The notes beneath the pieces were generated by a model, which saw only the letters and a list, made by a program, of their open reading frames with translations, was not told where the DNA came from and ran no database searches. 64,000 nt of DNA from Streptomyces sp. CCM_MD2014 (GTDB taxonomy: Bacteria > Actinomycetota > Actinomycetes > Streptomycetales > Streptomycetaceae): the NCBI RefSeq assembly GCF_000772045.1, contig NZ_CP009754.1:434001-498000 (forward strand), in the 5' to 3' direction. Shown here piece after piece: positions 16,774 to 25,313 of the stretch (position 1 is its first letter; each line of letters starts with the position of its first letter). The position numbers and the translations under genes are program-made.

Positions 16774-17940
16774 GAGCACTCACCTGGAACGGAGTCAACG
16801 ACCTGACCGTCGAGCGGGTCCCCGACCCCCAGATCATCAACCGCCAGGACGCCATCGTCAAGGTGCGCCTGAGCTCGGTCTGCGGCTCGGACCTGCACCT
16901 GATCGGCGGCTACATGCCGGCCATGGAACGCGGTGACGTACTCGGTCACGAGTTCATCGGCGACATCGTCGAGGTCGGCTCCGACGTCCACAGGCGCTCG
17001 GTCGGAGAACGGGTGGTCGTGTGCTCGTTCTTCGGCTGCGGTCAATGCTGGTACTGCCAGAACGACCTATGGTCGCTGTGCGACAACGCGAACACGAACC
17101 CGGGCCTCACCGAGCTCACTTACGGCCAACCGCTCGGCGCCTGCTTCGGCTACTCACATGCCCTCGGCGGCAACGCCGGCAGCCACGCCGAGTACATCCG
17201 CGTCCCCTACGCCGATCACGGAGCCTTTCCCGTGCCCGAGGAGGTCTCCGACCAGGCCGCGGTGTTCGCCTCGGACGCGGCACCCCACCGGCTGGATGGG
17301 CGCCGACCTCGGCGGCGTCAAGCCCGGCGATGTCGTCGCGGTCTGGGGCTGCGGCGGCGTCGGCCAGATGGCGGCCCGGGCGGCGATGCTCCTCGGGGCC
17401 GAGCGAGTGATCGCCATCGACCGCTTCCCCGAGCGTCTCGCCATGACCGCCGAGCACGTCGGCTGCGAGACGATCGATTACACCCAGACCGACGTCAGCG
17501 GAGAGCTGCTCGAGCGCAGCGGCGGGCGCGGCCCCGACGTCTGTATCGAGGCCGTCGGCATGGAAGCGCACACCGACGGACCGGTCAACCTCTACGACAA
17601 GGCAAAGCAGCAGCTCCGTCTCGAGTCCGACCGGCCCAGCGCCCTGCGCGAAGCGATCTACCACTGCCGCAAGGGCGGGTCGGTATTCTGCCTCGGCGTA
17701 TTCGGCGGCCTGATCGACAAGTTCCCCATGGGCGCGCTCCTGAACAAGGGCCTGACCCTCCGCGGCGCCCAGCAGATGGGACAGAACTACATCCCCATGC
17801 TGCTCGAACGCATCGCCACTGGCGAGCTCAAGACCGATCACCTCATGACCCACCCGATGTCCCTCGACGAGGGACCCAAGGGCTACGACATGTTCAAGAA
17901 CAAGAAGGACGGCTGCGTGCGCGCTGTCCTGCAGCCGTAG
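16770..17940 (+). pseudogene. Zinc-dependent alcohol/aldehyde dehydrogenase, frameshifted
   Basis: Medium-chain dehydrogenase similar to the glutathione-independent formaldehyde dehydrogenase group. The first frame gives catalytic zinc ligands (SSVCGSDLHLIGG, DVLGHEFIG) and structural zinc Cys residues (FFGCGQCWYCQNDLWSLC). After SDAAP the frame changes: the sequence runs GCACCCCACCGG where GCACCCACCGG would continue as TGWMGADLGGVKPGDVVAV. The second frame then supplies the Rossmann fold (VWGCGGVGQMAARAAMLLGA) and a normal C-terminus ending at 17940. The extra base lies in the C-run at 17283-17286, so a sequencing error is possible. Corrected length is about 389 aa. If real, the enzyme is truncated and lacks its NAD domain. 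Confidence 0.8.
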
Positions 17941-18132
17941 GCCACCGCACCCTGGACACAGCTGAGCTCGACAAGTCTCAGCGAGCGCCATCCCACGACC
18001 GAAATAACGGTCAAAGAGCACGTATGGACGCGATCCCCAGAGCCGGTGCCGGCAGCTCCGCGGGCTCATCGAGCGGGGGAAGGTCCAAACGTCCTGAATC
18101 GTCTCCCACGAACTGCCACGGGATCAGGCCCC

Positions 18133-18207
18133 CCGGAGGGCTACCAGCACGTCGACCAGCGCGACAACAGTTGGACCAAGGTCCTGCTTCACCCCGACGG
18201 CGGCTGA
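18133..18207 (+). pseudogene. C-terminal tail remnant of a zinc alcohol dehydrogenase
   Basis: In frame before the TGA at 18205-18207 one can read PEGYQHVDQRDNSWTKVLL followed by HPDGG. This resembles the usual end of medium-chain zinc dehydrogenases (YEHFDKRDDGWTKV-type). The rest of 17941-18132 has no matching upstream frame, so this is a leftover tail. A similar, shorter tail (TKVLLPDGS before TGA at 20273-20275) precedes the PfpI-like gene. Confidence 0.5.
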
Positions 18208-18255
18208 AGCGCTGGCCCATATCCCCGGAAACGACTTCAAGAAGGAGCGCGCGCC

Positions 18256-18666
18256 ATGACCAGCATCGAAAGCATCTCCCTTCAGGACGCTCGGCGGGTT
18301 ATCGACGCGGGAGAGAAACGAGCGCAGGAGCTCGGGCAGCCGAGCAACATCGCCGTGGTCGACGCTGGCGGCAACCTCGTCGCCCACGCCCGCATGGACG
18401 ACGCATGGCTCGGCAGCGTCGACATCTCCATCAACAAGGCCTTCACCGCCCGCGCCTTCGACATCAGCACCGCTGACCTCGCCGCGAACGCCACTCCCGG
18501 GCAGCAGTTCTACGGCATCAGCGGCTCCAACCAGGGCCGCGTGATGATCTTCGCCGGCGGCCTGCCGCTCCACCGCAACGGACAGGTGGTGGGCGCCGTC
18601 GGGGTGAGCGGAGGGTCAGGGGACCAAGACCAGAGCGTCGCCCAGGCGGCTGCCGCAGGCTTGTAA
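18256..18666 (+). CDS. HbpS/GlcG family protein
   Basis: 136 residues of the GlcG/HbpS family, which form oligomers; S. reticuli HbpS binds heme and works with a redox sensor kinase. Typical segments are LQDARRVIDAGEKRAQELG, IAVVDAGGNLVAHARMDDA, SVDISINKAFTARAF and LPLHRNGQVVGAVGVSGGSG. There is no signal peptide, so it should be cytoplasmic, unlike secreted HbpS. The ATG follows AAGGAG at about 9 nt. A decayed second copy lies just downstream. Confidence 0.85.
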   Translation: MTSIESISLQDARRVIDAGEKRAQELGQPSNIAVVDAGGNLVAHARMDDAWLGSVDISINKAFTARAFDISTADLAANATPGQQFYGISGSNQGRVMIFAGGLPLHRNGQVVGAVGVSGGSGDQDQSVAQAAAAGL

Positions 18667-18790
18667 CCCCCCGCGTATCCCGCCCGCGTCGCGAACCGCG
18701 CAGGAGAGCACAGGAGTCGTGCGAAAGCCGCGTAGGAGAGCAGAGGAGTCGTCATGACGGGCAAGCGCGGGTGTGCCGCCACCTCGGCCG

Positions 18791-18923
18791 ATGTTGATGA
18801 TGATCTTCGTTTGTGGCATCCCGCTCCCCCACGACGGCCAGGTCCTGGGGCTCGGTAGGAGTGATGGGGGGCAGCGGCGAGCAAGATCAGACGGTCGCCG
18901 AGGCGGCCATAGCGGCGTTCTGA
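18791..18923 (+). pseudogene. Decayed HbpS/GlcG family copy, C-terminal part
   Basis: MMIFVCGIPLPHDGQVLG matches VMIFAGGLPLHRNGQVVG of the intact gene at 18256-18666. After a frameshift, VGVMGGSGEQDQTVAEAAIA and AF-stop match its end. About 90 N-terminal residues are missing. The remainder of 18667-18970 shows no gene; the last 30 bp carry the ribosome binding site of the next gene. Confidence 0.75.
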
Positions 18924-18970
18924 TGATCGCGGCGACGCGAACCAAGGAAAAGGAAGAGGAGAGACCCAAG

Positions 18971-19279
18971 ATGGCAACACAGGTCAGCAAAGCACTTCTG
19001 GTACGCCTCGAAGCACTTCCCGGCAGGGAGGACGACGTCCAGGACTTCTTGAACCAGGGGCTGTCGATCGTCGAGGGGGAGCCCAAGACCGTCAGGTGGT
19101 TCGGAATCCGGTTCGGACCCTCGTCGTTCGGAATCTTCGACGCCTTTCCCGACGACGACGGACGCCAGGCGCATCTGTCGGGTGAGGTCGCGCAAGCGCT
19201 CGCTGAGAACACGGGTGAGCTCTTCGAGGAGCCCACGATCGAGCAGATCGATGTCCTCGTGGAGAAGCCGCCCGCCTAG
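18971..19279 (+). CDS. Antibiotic biosynthesis monooxygenase (ABM)-like dimeric alpha-beta barrel protein
   Basis: 102 residues with the ABM/dimeric alpha-beta barrel pattern: strand SKALLVRLEALPGREDDVQD, helix FLNQGLSIV, strand TVRWFGIRFGPSSFGIFDAF, then helix GRQAHLSGEVAQALAEN and a C-terminal strand IEQIDVLVEKP. Family members are small cofactor-free monooxygenases or stress proteins; activity cannot be inferred here. The ATG has GAGGAGAG about 8 nt upstream. It follows the HbpS fossil and precedes a fossil-rich stretch. Confidence 0.8.
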   Translation: MATQVSKALLVRLEALPGREDDVQDFLNQGLSIVEGEPKTVRWFGIRFGPSSFGIFDAFPDDDGRQAHLSGEVAQALAENTGELFEEPTIEQIDVLVEKPPA

Positions 19280-19401
19280 AGCAGGTGCTGCCCGCGGGGC
19301 GGCGTGGTCAGCCGTAGCTGTCGCGGATAGTTGGTGGAGAGCCGGGGCTCGATTGACGTTCTGGTGGGGCGGTGCCGGATGTGGGGAGTCCGACGAGGGC
19401 T

Positions 19402-19615
19402 TCAGGGTGGGGCGAAGGGCTGGGGGCCGTGCCACTGGAGGAGGACGGTGGTGGCGTCGTCGCAGAGGTGTCCGTGGTGGCTGTGCATGAGGCGGCGCAG
19501 AGTCTCGGGGAGGGGCACGCCTTCATCGATGTGGCCGGTGAGGAAGGCAAGGAAGCGGTCGAGGCCGAATTCCTGGCCGGTTCGGGAGCGGGCTTCAGTG
19601 ATGCCGCCGACGACG
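19402..19615 (-). pseudogene. C-terminal remnant of a SpoIIE/PP2C-type phosphatase
   Basis: Reading the reverse strand gives GGITEARSRTGQEFGLDRF, then LAFLTGHIDEGVPLPETLRR and LCDDATTVLLQWHG, ending at TGA (19402-19404). This is the conserved end of Streptomyces PP2C/SpoIIE serine phosphatases (GITEARDR...FGL, DDATVLLL). It is fused in frame to an IS5-type segment (RREIVDAIRYVV), so the phosphatase gene was truncated by a transposition-related event. Confidence 0.75.
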
Positions 19616-20070
19616 TATCGGATCGCGTCGACGATTTCGCGACGGGAGTGCTTCTCCGGCAGGCCACCGCGAGCCGTGTCGCAGGCCGCCAGCGGCAGCA
19701 GCGGTTCGACCAGAGCCCAGTGGCATCAGTGGTATCCGACGGATAGCGAGGATGACGCATGACGGCCGCCCCAGCGATGTGACGGAGGCCGGCCGATCGG
19801 CGACGGACGGTCCCCTTGCGGACAAGATCTCCGGGACCGGCTATGAAATCGAGGGTCGCTCGAAAGAGTTGAGCTGGGCGACGATGTGATTGACCCGCTT
19901 GTCGTTCGGCTGGACAACGCTCCGAGACCGTATCTGACCTGGTAGGCGGACAGGTCCGTCGCGCGGACGAGCTGGCCGAAGTCCAGCCCGGCCGAGCGGT
20001 CTTCGAGGAGCACGAAGCGGACGGTGTCACCGCGGCGTCTGGCCGCATCTCCCTTCCTGCCGTGGTCTGT
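19593..20070 (-). pseudogene. Decayed partial copy of the IS5 transposase / RacP-like junction
   Basis: The reverse strand holds a broken IS5 N-terminus (MRHPRYPSDTTD, RREIVDAIRYVV) matching MRQRRYPSDMTDDEW of the intact element. Next to it is a broken RacP-like frame (RKGDAARRRGDTVRFVLLED, LVRATDLSAYQVRYGL) matching the gene at 23891-24310. The order and orientation equal those at 23680-24300, with about 180 bp of the RacP-like gene deleted. No intact gene was seen in 20071-20332. That stretch ends with a short dehydrogenase-tail remnant and a GGAAGGA ribosome binding site. Confidence 0.7.
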
Positions 20071-20332
20071 CGTGGGCCGGGCAGGCCGGGTTCCCGGCGC
20101 GCCACCGACCAAGCGAGACAATTCGCACCTTTTGACGTGTCTTGTGAGGGTGGGACAGTGGGAGTGGTGAGGTCGTTATGTGGGTGACGTGCCCACCAGA
20201 CATGGGGACGGGCCAGGCCAACCAGGCTGATCGAGCAGGGCAAGGACCAAGGTCCTCCTCCCCGACGGCAGCTGAGCGGAGGGCACGGACCCGAACCGGT
20301 CCTCCGCCGATCACCGGAAGGAACCACGCACC

Positions 20333-20890
20333 ATGACCAACGAACTGCACGGCAGGAAGGTCGCAATCCTGGCCACGGACGGCGTTGAGCGCGTCGAGCT
20401 CGAAGAGCCTCTCGGCGCACTGCTGGGCGCTGGAGCGCAGGCTGAACTCCTGTCCCTCCACACCGGCGAGATCAACGCGCGCCAGATGGACATCGACCCG
20501 GCCGGAACCTTCACCGTGGACAAGAAGGTCGCCGACGCACGCGTGAGCGACTACGACGCGCTCCTGTTGCCCGGCGGAACCATGAACCCCGACCAGCTGC
20601 GAACCGACCCCGACGCCGTCGCCTTCGTGAGGGAGTTCGTGGAGACCGGCAAGCCCGTTGCCACCATCTGCCACGGACCCTGGACCCTGGCAGAGGCAGA
20701 CGTGCTGCACGGCCGCCGCCTCACCTCCTGGCCCAGCATTCGTACTGACCTGCGCAACGCCGGCGCCGAGGTCGTCGACGAGGAGGTCGTGATCGACCGC
20801 CAGCTGATCTCCAGCCGCGGCCCGCAAGACCTCCCCGCCTTCTGCAAGGCGATCATCGAACACTTCGTCAACGCACCGCAACCCGCCTGA
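20333..20890 (+). CDS. DJ-1/PfpI family protein (class I glutamine amidotransferase-like)
   Basis: 185 residues. The nucleophile elbow ATICHGPWTLAEA carries Cys113 and His114. The Glu in GVERVELEEP near residue 22-25 completes the PfpI-type site. LLPGGTMNPDQLR and LTSWPSIRTDLRNAGA are typical of the PfpI/YhbO subgroup. These proteins are linked to protein or glyoxal deglycation and stress defence. The ATG follows GGAAGGA. It sits near two formaldehyde-type dehydrogenases and an HbpS-like protein, consistent with aldehyde or oxidative stress, which is inference. Confidence 0.88.
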   Translation: MTNELHGRKVAILATDGVERVELEEPLGALLGAGAQAELLSLHTGEINARQMDIDPAGTFTVDKKVADARVSDYDALLLPGGTMNPDQLRTDPDAVAFVREFVETGKPVATICHGPWTLAEADVLHGRRLTSWPSIRTDLRNAGAEVVDEEVVIDRQLISSRGPQDLPAFCKAIIEHFVNAPQPA

Positions 20891-21079
20891 TCGGCAGAAG
20901 ACGCGCTTGACCGGGCGCTTGGCACGCAGCGTTAGTGCGATGGCACGCAAGAGGGTGTGGCGCCGGCCTGCATACCTCGGATGGAGCCCTACGTTAGGAA
21001 ACCCGAGGTCGCAAAGTCGCCCAAATGACCGCCGACACTGACTCGGCCGAGTCACCGTGAATCAGCAGAGGAGATCGTC

Positions 21080-22273
21080 ATGGCAAGCAGCAACCGTGCT
21101 GTCACCTTCCAGAACCCGAAAGACATGCGCGTCGAGTCGCTCGACTTCCCGAAGCTTCAGATGCCGAACGGGAAGAAGGCCCCGCACGGAGTCATCCTCA
21201 GGATCGTCGCCACCAACATCTGCGGGAGCGACCTGCACATCTACCGCGGGTCCTTCCCAGTGCCCCAGGGCATGGTGATGGGGCACGAGATGACCGGTGA
21301 GGTCATCGAGGTCGGCCCCGACGTCGAGTTCCTCAGTGAGGGCGACCTCGTCTCAGTCCCGTTCAACGTCGCCTGCGGCCGATGCCGCAACTGCAGGGCG
21401 CGCCGGACCGAAGTCTGCGAGACCACAAACCCCAAGGTGTCCTGCGCAGCGTACGGCTTCAACCTGGGCGACTGGACCGGCGGCCAGGCCGAATACCTAT
21501 TCGTCCCCTACGCCGACTTCCAGCTCCTGCGCTTCCCGGACAGGGACCAGGCCATGGCGAAGATCCGTGACCTGGCGCTGCTCTCGGACATCCTGCCCAC
21601 CGCGTTCCACGGTCTCATGGAGGCCGGCGCCAAGCCGGGCTCGACCGTGTACATCGCCGGCGCCGGACCGGTCGGCCGCTGCGGCGCAGCAGCTGCGCGC
21701 CTCCTCGGGGCGTCCTGCATCATCGTCGGCGACTACCACAAGGACCGCCTGGAGCTGGTGAAGAAGAACGGCTGCGAGACGATCGACCTGAGCCAGGACG
21801 CGGCGCTCACCGACCAGATCGAGGCCATCCTGGGCGAACCCATGGTCGACTGCGCAGTGGACTACGTCGGCACCGAGGCACACGGCATCGGCCGCGAGGC
21901 CGAGGACATGGACCCGGCCCACGCCATCAACCAGGTGCTCGACGCCACCCGCGCGGGCGGGGCCACCGGAGTCATCGGCGTCTACGGCGCCGACCCGCTC
22001 GCGAAGTCGAAGGCCGAGCAGGAGGGAACGTACCCGATCGACTTCGGCAAGGCGTGGATCAAGTCGCCGCGGATCGCCGCCGGGCAGGCACCGATCATGC
22101 ACTACAACCGCGAGCTGATGATGGCGATCCTGTGGGACCGCATGCCCTACCTGAGCGCCATGCTCAACACGAAAGTGATCAGCCTCGACGACGCCCCCGA
22201 CGCCTACGCGACCTTCGACACGGGAGTGTCCGAAAAGTTCATCATCGACCCCCACGGCCTCATTCCCGCCTGA
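21080..22273 (+). CDS. fdhA: Glutathione-independent formaldehyde dehydrogenase
   Basis: 397-residue zinc and NAD enzyme oxidising formaldehyde to formate without glutathione. Catalytic zinc ligands are Cys48 (ATNICGSDLHIYRG) and His69/Glu70 (MVMGHEMTGE). The structural zinc loop is CGRCRNCRARRTEVC. The Rossmann motif is VYIAGAGPVGRCGAAAARLL. Length and the segments YGFNLGDWTGGQAEY and SPRIAAGQAPIMHYNREL match the Pseudomonas putida FdhA group. The ATG has GAGGAG 7 nt upstream. A strong hairpin follows. In this context it could clear formaldehyde from the amine-oxidase-like enzyme of the same island. Confidence 0.92.
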   Translation: MASSNRAVTFQNPKDMRVESLDFPKLQMPNGKKAPHGVILRIVATNICGSDLHIYRGSFPVPQGMVMGHEMTGEVIEVGPDVEFLSEGDLVSVPFNVACGRCRNCRARRTEVCETTNPKVSCAAYGFNLGDWTGGQAEYLFVPYADFQLLRFPDRDQAMAKIRDLALLSDILPTAFHGLMEAGAKPGSTVYIAGAGPVGRCGAAAARLLGASCIIVGDYHKDRLELVKKNGCETIDLSQDAALTDQIEAILGEPMVDCAVDYVGTEAHGIGREAEDMDPAHAINQVLDATRAGGATGVIGVYGADPLAKSKAEQEGTYPIDFGKAWIKSPRIAAGQAPIMHYNRELMMAILWDRMPYLSAMLNTKVISLDDAPDAYATFDTGVSEKFIIDPHGLIPA

Positions 22274-22319
22274 GGCCCGCCCTCATCCGTCCCTGCGAAC
22301 TCATAAGCGACGGCGTAGT

Positions 22320-22357
22320 GGGCAGTCCGTCACCCCCGACGACGCGACGGACTGCCC
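22320..22357 (+). terminator. Terminator of the formaldehyde dehydrogenase gene
   Basis: GGGCAGTCCGTC (22320-22331) pairs perfectly with GACGGACTGCCC (22346-22357) across a 14-nt loop, 46 bp after the stop codon. Confidence 0.7.
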
Positions 22358-22980
22358 AGGTGCCCCAAGGGGCGGTTAGTACCCGCTGACGCCGTAGGCG
22401 CTCAGCGCATCAGCCATCGGTTGGAAGAAGATCGTGCCGCCGCAGCGCAGTCGCCGACCGCGACAGGTGGGCGGGAGGCGTGGGCGGCGCTGTGCCTCGC
22501 GCCAGTGCAGGACTCCTGGTAGAAGACGTTGCCGGAGCGTGCGGCCGTTATCTGCCGAGCTGACTGGGGTCCATGCTTTCTTGGACGAGCGCTTCATCGT
22601 CGGTCGTCGGTACGGCGGGAGACGCGATTGCGGCTGCTGTATCTCAAGCGCCGCACCGACTGTGTTACCAAACGCCGACTCGTTTCGCTGGCGCCGGTTC
22701 TGCCGTACCCCGGTGCCGCAGCGGACCGCGGACGGTGGATGAGCTCGGACACGACGGGCGTGCAAGCACACTGGCCCTCCTCGACCTCATAGCTGACCGC
22801 TACCGGTGCTCCGGACCCGAAAAGAGCTTGCGGTCTCTCGGGCCAGCGGCACGTTCACCCGGCCAGCCAAGGCACAGGCTGCGGACCGTGCTTCCTCCAC
22901 CCAGACGCCCCTGGCGGTCCTTGATCAGCAGCCTTCGACCTGTACGCGTGGCCCGGCCCGGAGCCGGGCGAATAACCAGT
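22358..22980. other. Gene-free stretch of the island
   Basis: No supported gene. Short frames on both strands have mixed composition and no ribosome binding sites or family motifs. The GC level is lower than in flanking genes. It probably holds remnants too decayed to name. Confidence 0.45.
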
Positions 22981-23826
22981 TCAGGCGCACGTACTGGGCT
23001 TGCTGGCCCAGGCGGAGCCCGCCCCGTTGCGGGTCAGACGCTTGGTCATCAGCGTGATCGCCGCCCAGGTGATCAGCGTTTCGGAGTGCTGGACGAGCCG
23101 TTCGTAGTCCCTCGCGTGCCGGCGGGCGTTCATCATCCATGCCAGCGAGCGTTCAACGACCCAGCGGCGGGGCAGCAGGACGAACCCGGAGGAGTCCTTC
23201 GGGCGGGCAACGGTCTTGATCGTGAGGTTCAGATGCTTCTTCGCCCAGGTAATGAGCTTGCCCGCGTAGGCGCGGTCGGCCCAGACGATGGTGATCTCGG
23301 GGTGCATGAGACGGAGACGGAAGAGGACTTCCTTGGCCGCGGCGGAGTCATGCAGATCGGCCGGGGTGACCATGACCAGCAGCGGCAGGCCGCGGGTGTC
23401 GACCACGAGATGCCGTTTGCGGCCATTGATCTTTTTGCCTGCATCGTAACCGCGGGAGTTCTTGCCGACGGTCGATGCCGCTTTGACTGACTGCGAGTCG
23501 ATGATCGTCGCGACGGCTCTGGAGCCTTTGCCCACCTCGCGGCGGATCCGCTGGGTCAGGGCGTCACGGATCTGACCGATGACACCGCGGGCAGCCCAGC
23601 GGGCCATGAACCCCCAAACGGTCCTCCAGGGCGGGAAGTCCGCGGGTAGGGCCCTCCACTTGCAGCCGGTGTCCACGACATATCGAATCGAGTCGACGAT
23701 CTCGCGCCGGGGGTGCTTCTCCGGCCGGCCGCCGCGGGCGGTGTCGCAGGCCGGCAGCGGCAGCAGCGGTTCGATCAGGGCCCACTCGTCATCCGTCATG
23801 TCCGACGGATAGCGGCGCTGACGCAC
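22981..23826 (-). CDS. IS5-family transposase
   Basis: 281 residues from one frame. The N-terminal MTDDEWALIEPLLPLP and GGRPEKHPRREIVDSIRYVV match IS5/IS1031-type DUF4096 regions. DDE residues are visible in IIDSQSVKAA, IVWADRAYAGK and WVVERSLAWMMNARRHARDY. The enzyme looks intact, although the final 15 or so residues (NGAGSAWASKPSTCA) look like read-through beyond the normal end. Terminal inverted repeats could not be delimited by eye. It lies downstream of, and on the same strand as, the RacP-like gene. Confidence 0.9.
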   Translation of the reverse strand: MRQRRYPSDMTDDEWALIEPLLPLPACDTARGGRPEKHPRREIVDSIRYVVDTGCKWRALPADFPPWRTVWGFMARWAARGVIGQIRDALTQRIRREVGKGSRAVATIIDSQSVKAASTVGKNSRGYDAGKKINGRKRHLVVDTRGLPLLVMVTPADLHDSAAAKEVLFRLRLMHPEITIVWADRAYAGKLITWAKKHLNLTIKTVARPKDSSGFVLLPRRWVVERSLAWMMNARRHARDYERLVQHSETLITWAAITLMTKRLTRNGAGSAWASKPSTCA

Positions 23827-23852
23827 TTCCCCTCCCGTCTGTGACCTGCTGC

Positions 23853-23881
23853 GGGGCCGGCCGGCTTCGCCGGTCGGCCCC
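23853..23881 (-). terminator. Terminator hairpin of the RacP-like gene
   Basis: GGGGCCGGCCGGC - TTC - GCCGGTCGGCCCC is a 13-bp stem with one mismatch, lying 10 bp after the stop of the reverse-strand gene ending at 23891. Confidence 0.65.
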
Positions 23882-23890
23882 GTGGATCGG

Positions 23891-24310
23891 TCAGGCGCTG
23901 GCGATGAGGTCGAGGGTGGATTCGATGGAGTTGAGCTGGGCGACGATGTGCCGTACCCACTTGTCGTTCGGGTGGGCGGCGGCGTGCGGGGCGACCGTGC
24001 CGGTGATGAACCGCCGGAACTGGGTCAGCTTCTCGCCCACGACCTGCCGCTCGTAGGCTTCGAGCGCGGCCCGCTCCGCTCCGAGCTGGTAGCCGTCGAG
24101 ACGGTTCCAGATCAGCGGAGGCCAGCCCTTGGACGCGGCCTCGTCCTTCAGCGCGGCCAGGCCGGAGCGGACCTGGTGCGGGGAGAGCGCGCTCGCACGG
24201 ACCAGCTGGTGAAACTCCAGCCCGGCCGGGCGGGCCGCGAACAGAACGAAGCGGACGGTGTCCGCGTGTCGTCTGGCCGCGTCCCCTTTGCGCCGGGAGG
24301 CGCGGGGCAC
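23891..24310 (-). CDS. RacP-like helix-turn-helix protein
   Basis: 139 residues. The N-terminal half (KGDAARRHADTVRFVLF, then HQLVRASALSPHQVRSGLAAL) looks like a winged or helix-turn-helix fold. The C-terminal half (AERAALEAYERQVVGEKLTQ, then RRFITGTVAPHAAAHPNDKW) is helical. It resembles Streptomyces proteins annotated RacP, whose role is unclear to me. The GTG start is two bases after the stop position of the upstream DUF6192-like frame, so the pair is an operon. A decayed copy is present at about 19.8-20.1 kb. Confidence 0.72.
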   Translation of the reverse strand: MPRASRRKGDAARRHADTVRFVLFAARPAGLEFHQLVRASALSPHQVRSGLAALKDEAASKGWPPLIWNRLDGYQLGAERAALEAYERQVVGEKLTQFRRFITGTVAPHAAAHPNDKWVRHIVAQLNSIESTLDLIASA

Positions 24311-24312
24311 GA

Positions 24313-25313
24313 CTACTCGCCCCGCAGGATCGCCGCGAGCTCGTCGTCCATGTCGACCTTGCCGGTGTCGACCGCCGTTTCGATCCAGTCCAGAGTCGCT
24401 TTCACCTTGGCTACGTTCTGGTGGACGATGGTGCGTTCGCCTCCGACAGTTGGCGGTCGCGCAGGCCGGGGACGGTTCGGCCAGCTGCGGCGACGAACGC
24501 GTGGAAGGCGGTCACCAAGTCAAGGAACTCCACCGTCCGGTCGATGTTGCGGACTGCCGGGGCGACGGGGTTCGAGCGCTCGAAGTGGTCAAGGGCTTGC
24601 CGACTGCGCTCGGCCTGGGCAGAGTTGACCTGGAAGCGGGCGGTGTCATCGCTCATCGCCTTGAACGCGACGTCCGGCCTGCGGAGCAGGCTGGTCGCGG
24701 CGGTCGTCGCGACCTGCTCGTCGCGGGTGAATTCCTCCACCACCCGGACCTTGTCCTCCGAGGACACCTTGGCCGCGACCTGGGGACGCTTCAGGAAGTC
24801 GGTGGTCACCGCAGCCGCGACCTCGGCGTCCCGGGCCAGCGAGTGGATCGCGGTAACCTTCTCCTGCGGGGTGATGGGCGTCTCGACCTGCTGGCCGACC
24901 TGTCGATTGGCGTCGTCCTTGGTCCAGCGGGCCTTTCCCTCCGGGAGCGTCAGGATCGTCGCGAACCGCCTCTCCTCGTCCTCGATACTCGCCAGCGACC
25001 GGTGGACCGTGTAGGACGCGAGCTCGGGACGGCGTCGTTCCTTCGGCCACCGCGACGCCACCCACCTGGCCGTCTTCACCGTGGAGAACCTCAGGCCGAT
25101 GTCCTCGGCCAGGCGCGTCAGCGATTCCTCGACCGTGTACTCGCTGTCCCCGGTTTCGCCGCCCCGCTGCCGCATCGGTTCGACCTCCAGGGCCCGGTCC
25201 CCGATCGTGAACTGGCCGCGGGTCTGCTGTTCGACGACGTCCCGCAGCTCGGCCACGATCTGCTCGTAGCGAGACTGGCTGACGGCGCCGATGGTCTCGT
25301 TCTCCTCGGACAT
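24313..25313 (-). pseudogene. DUF6192-family protein with a late frameshift
   Basis: From the ATG at 25313 the frame reads SQSRYEQIVAELRDVVEQQT, IGDRALEVEPMRQRGG, a helix-turn-helix-like LAEDIGLRFSTVKTARWVAS, two degenerate repeats (EVAAAVTTDFLKRPQVAAKV and QVATTAATSLLRRPDVAFK), then AAAGRTVPGLRDRQLS. It then shifts to EANAPSSTRT-stop. One base further, the alternative frame restores ERTIVHQNVAKVKATLDWIE, TAVDTGKVDMDDELAAILRG, E and TAG at 24313. A single-base loss near 24440 explains this. The intact form would be about 333 aa. Likely a DNA-binding or regulatory protein partnered with the RacP-like gene. Confidence 0.72.

Noticed and set aside
22376..22771. 131-codon reverse-strand frame upstream of the IS5 element
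   Set aside because: Arg/Pro-rich translation without motifs, and no ribosome binding site; probably decayed DNA.
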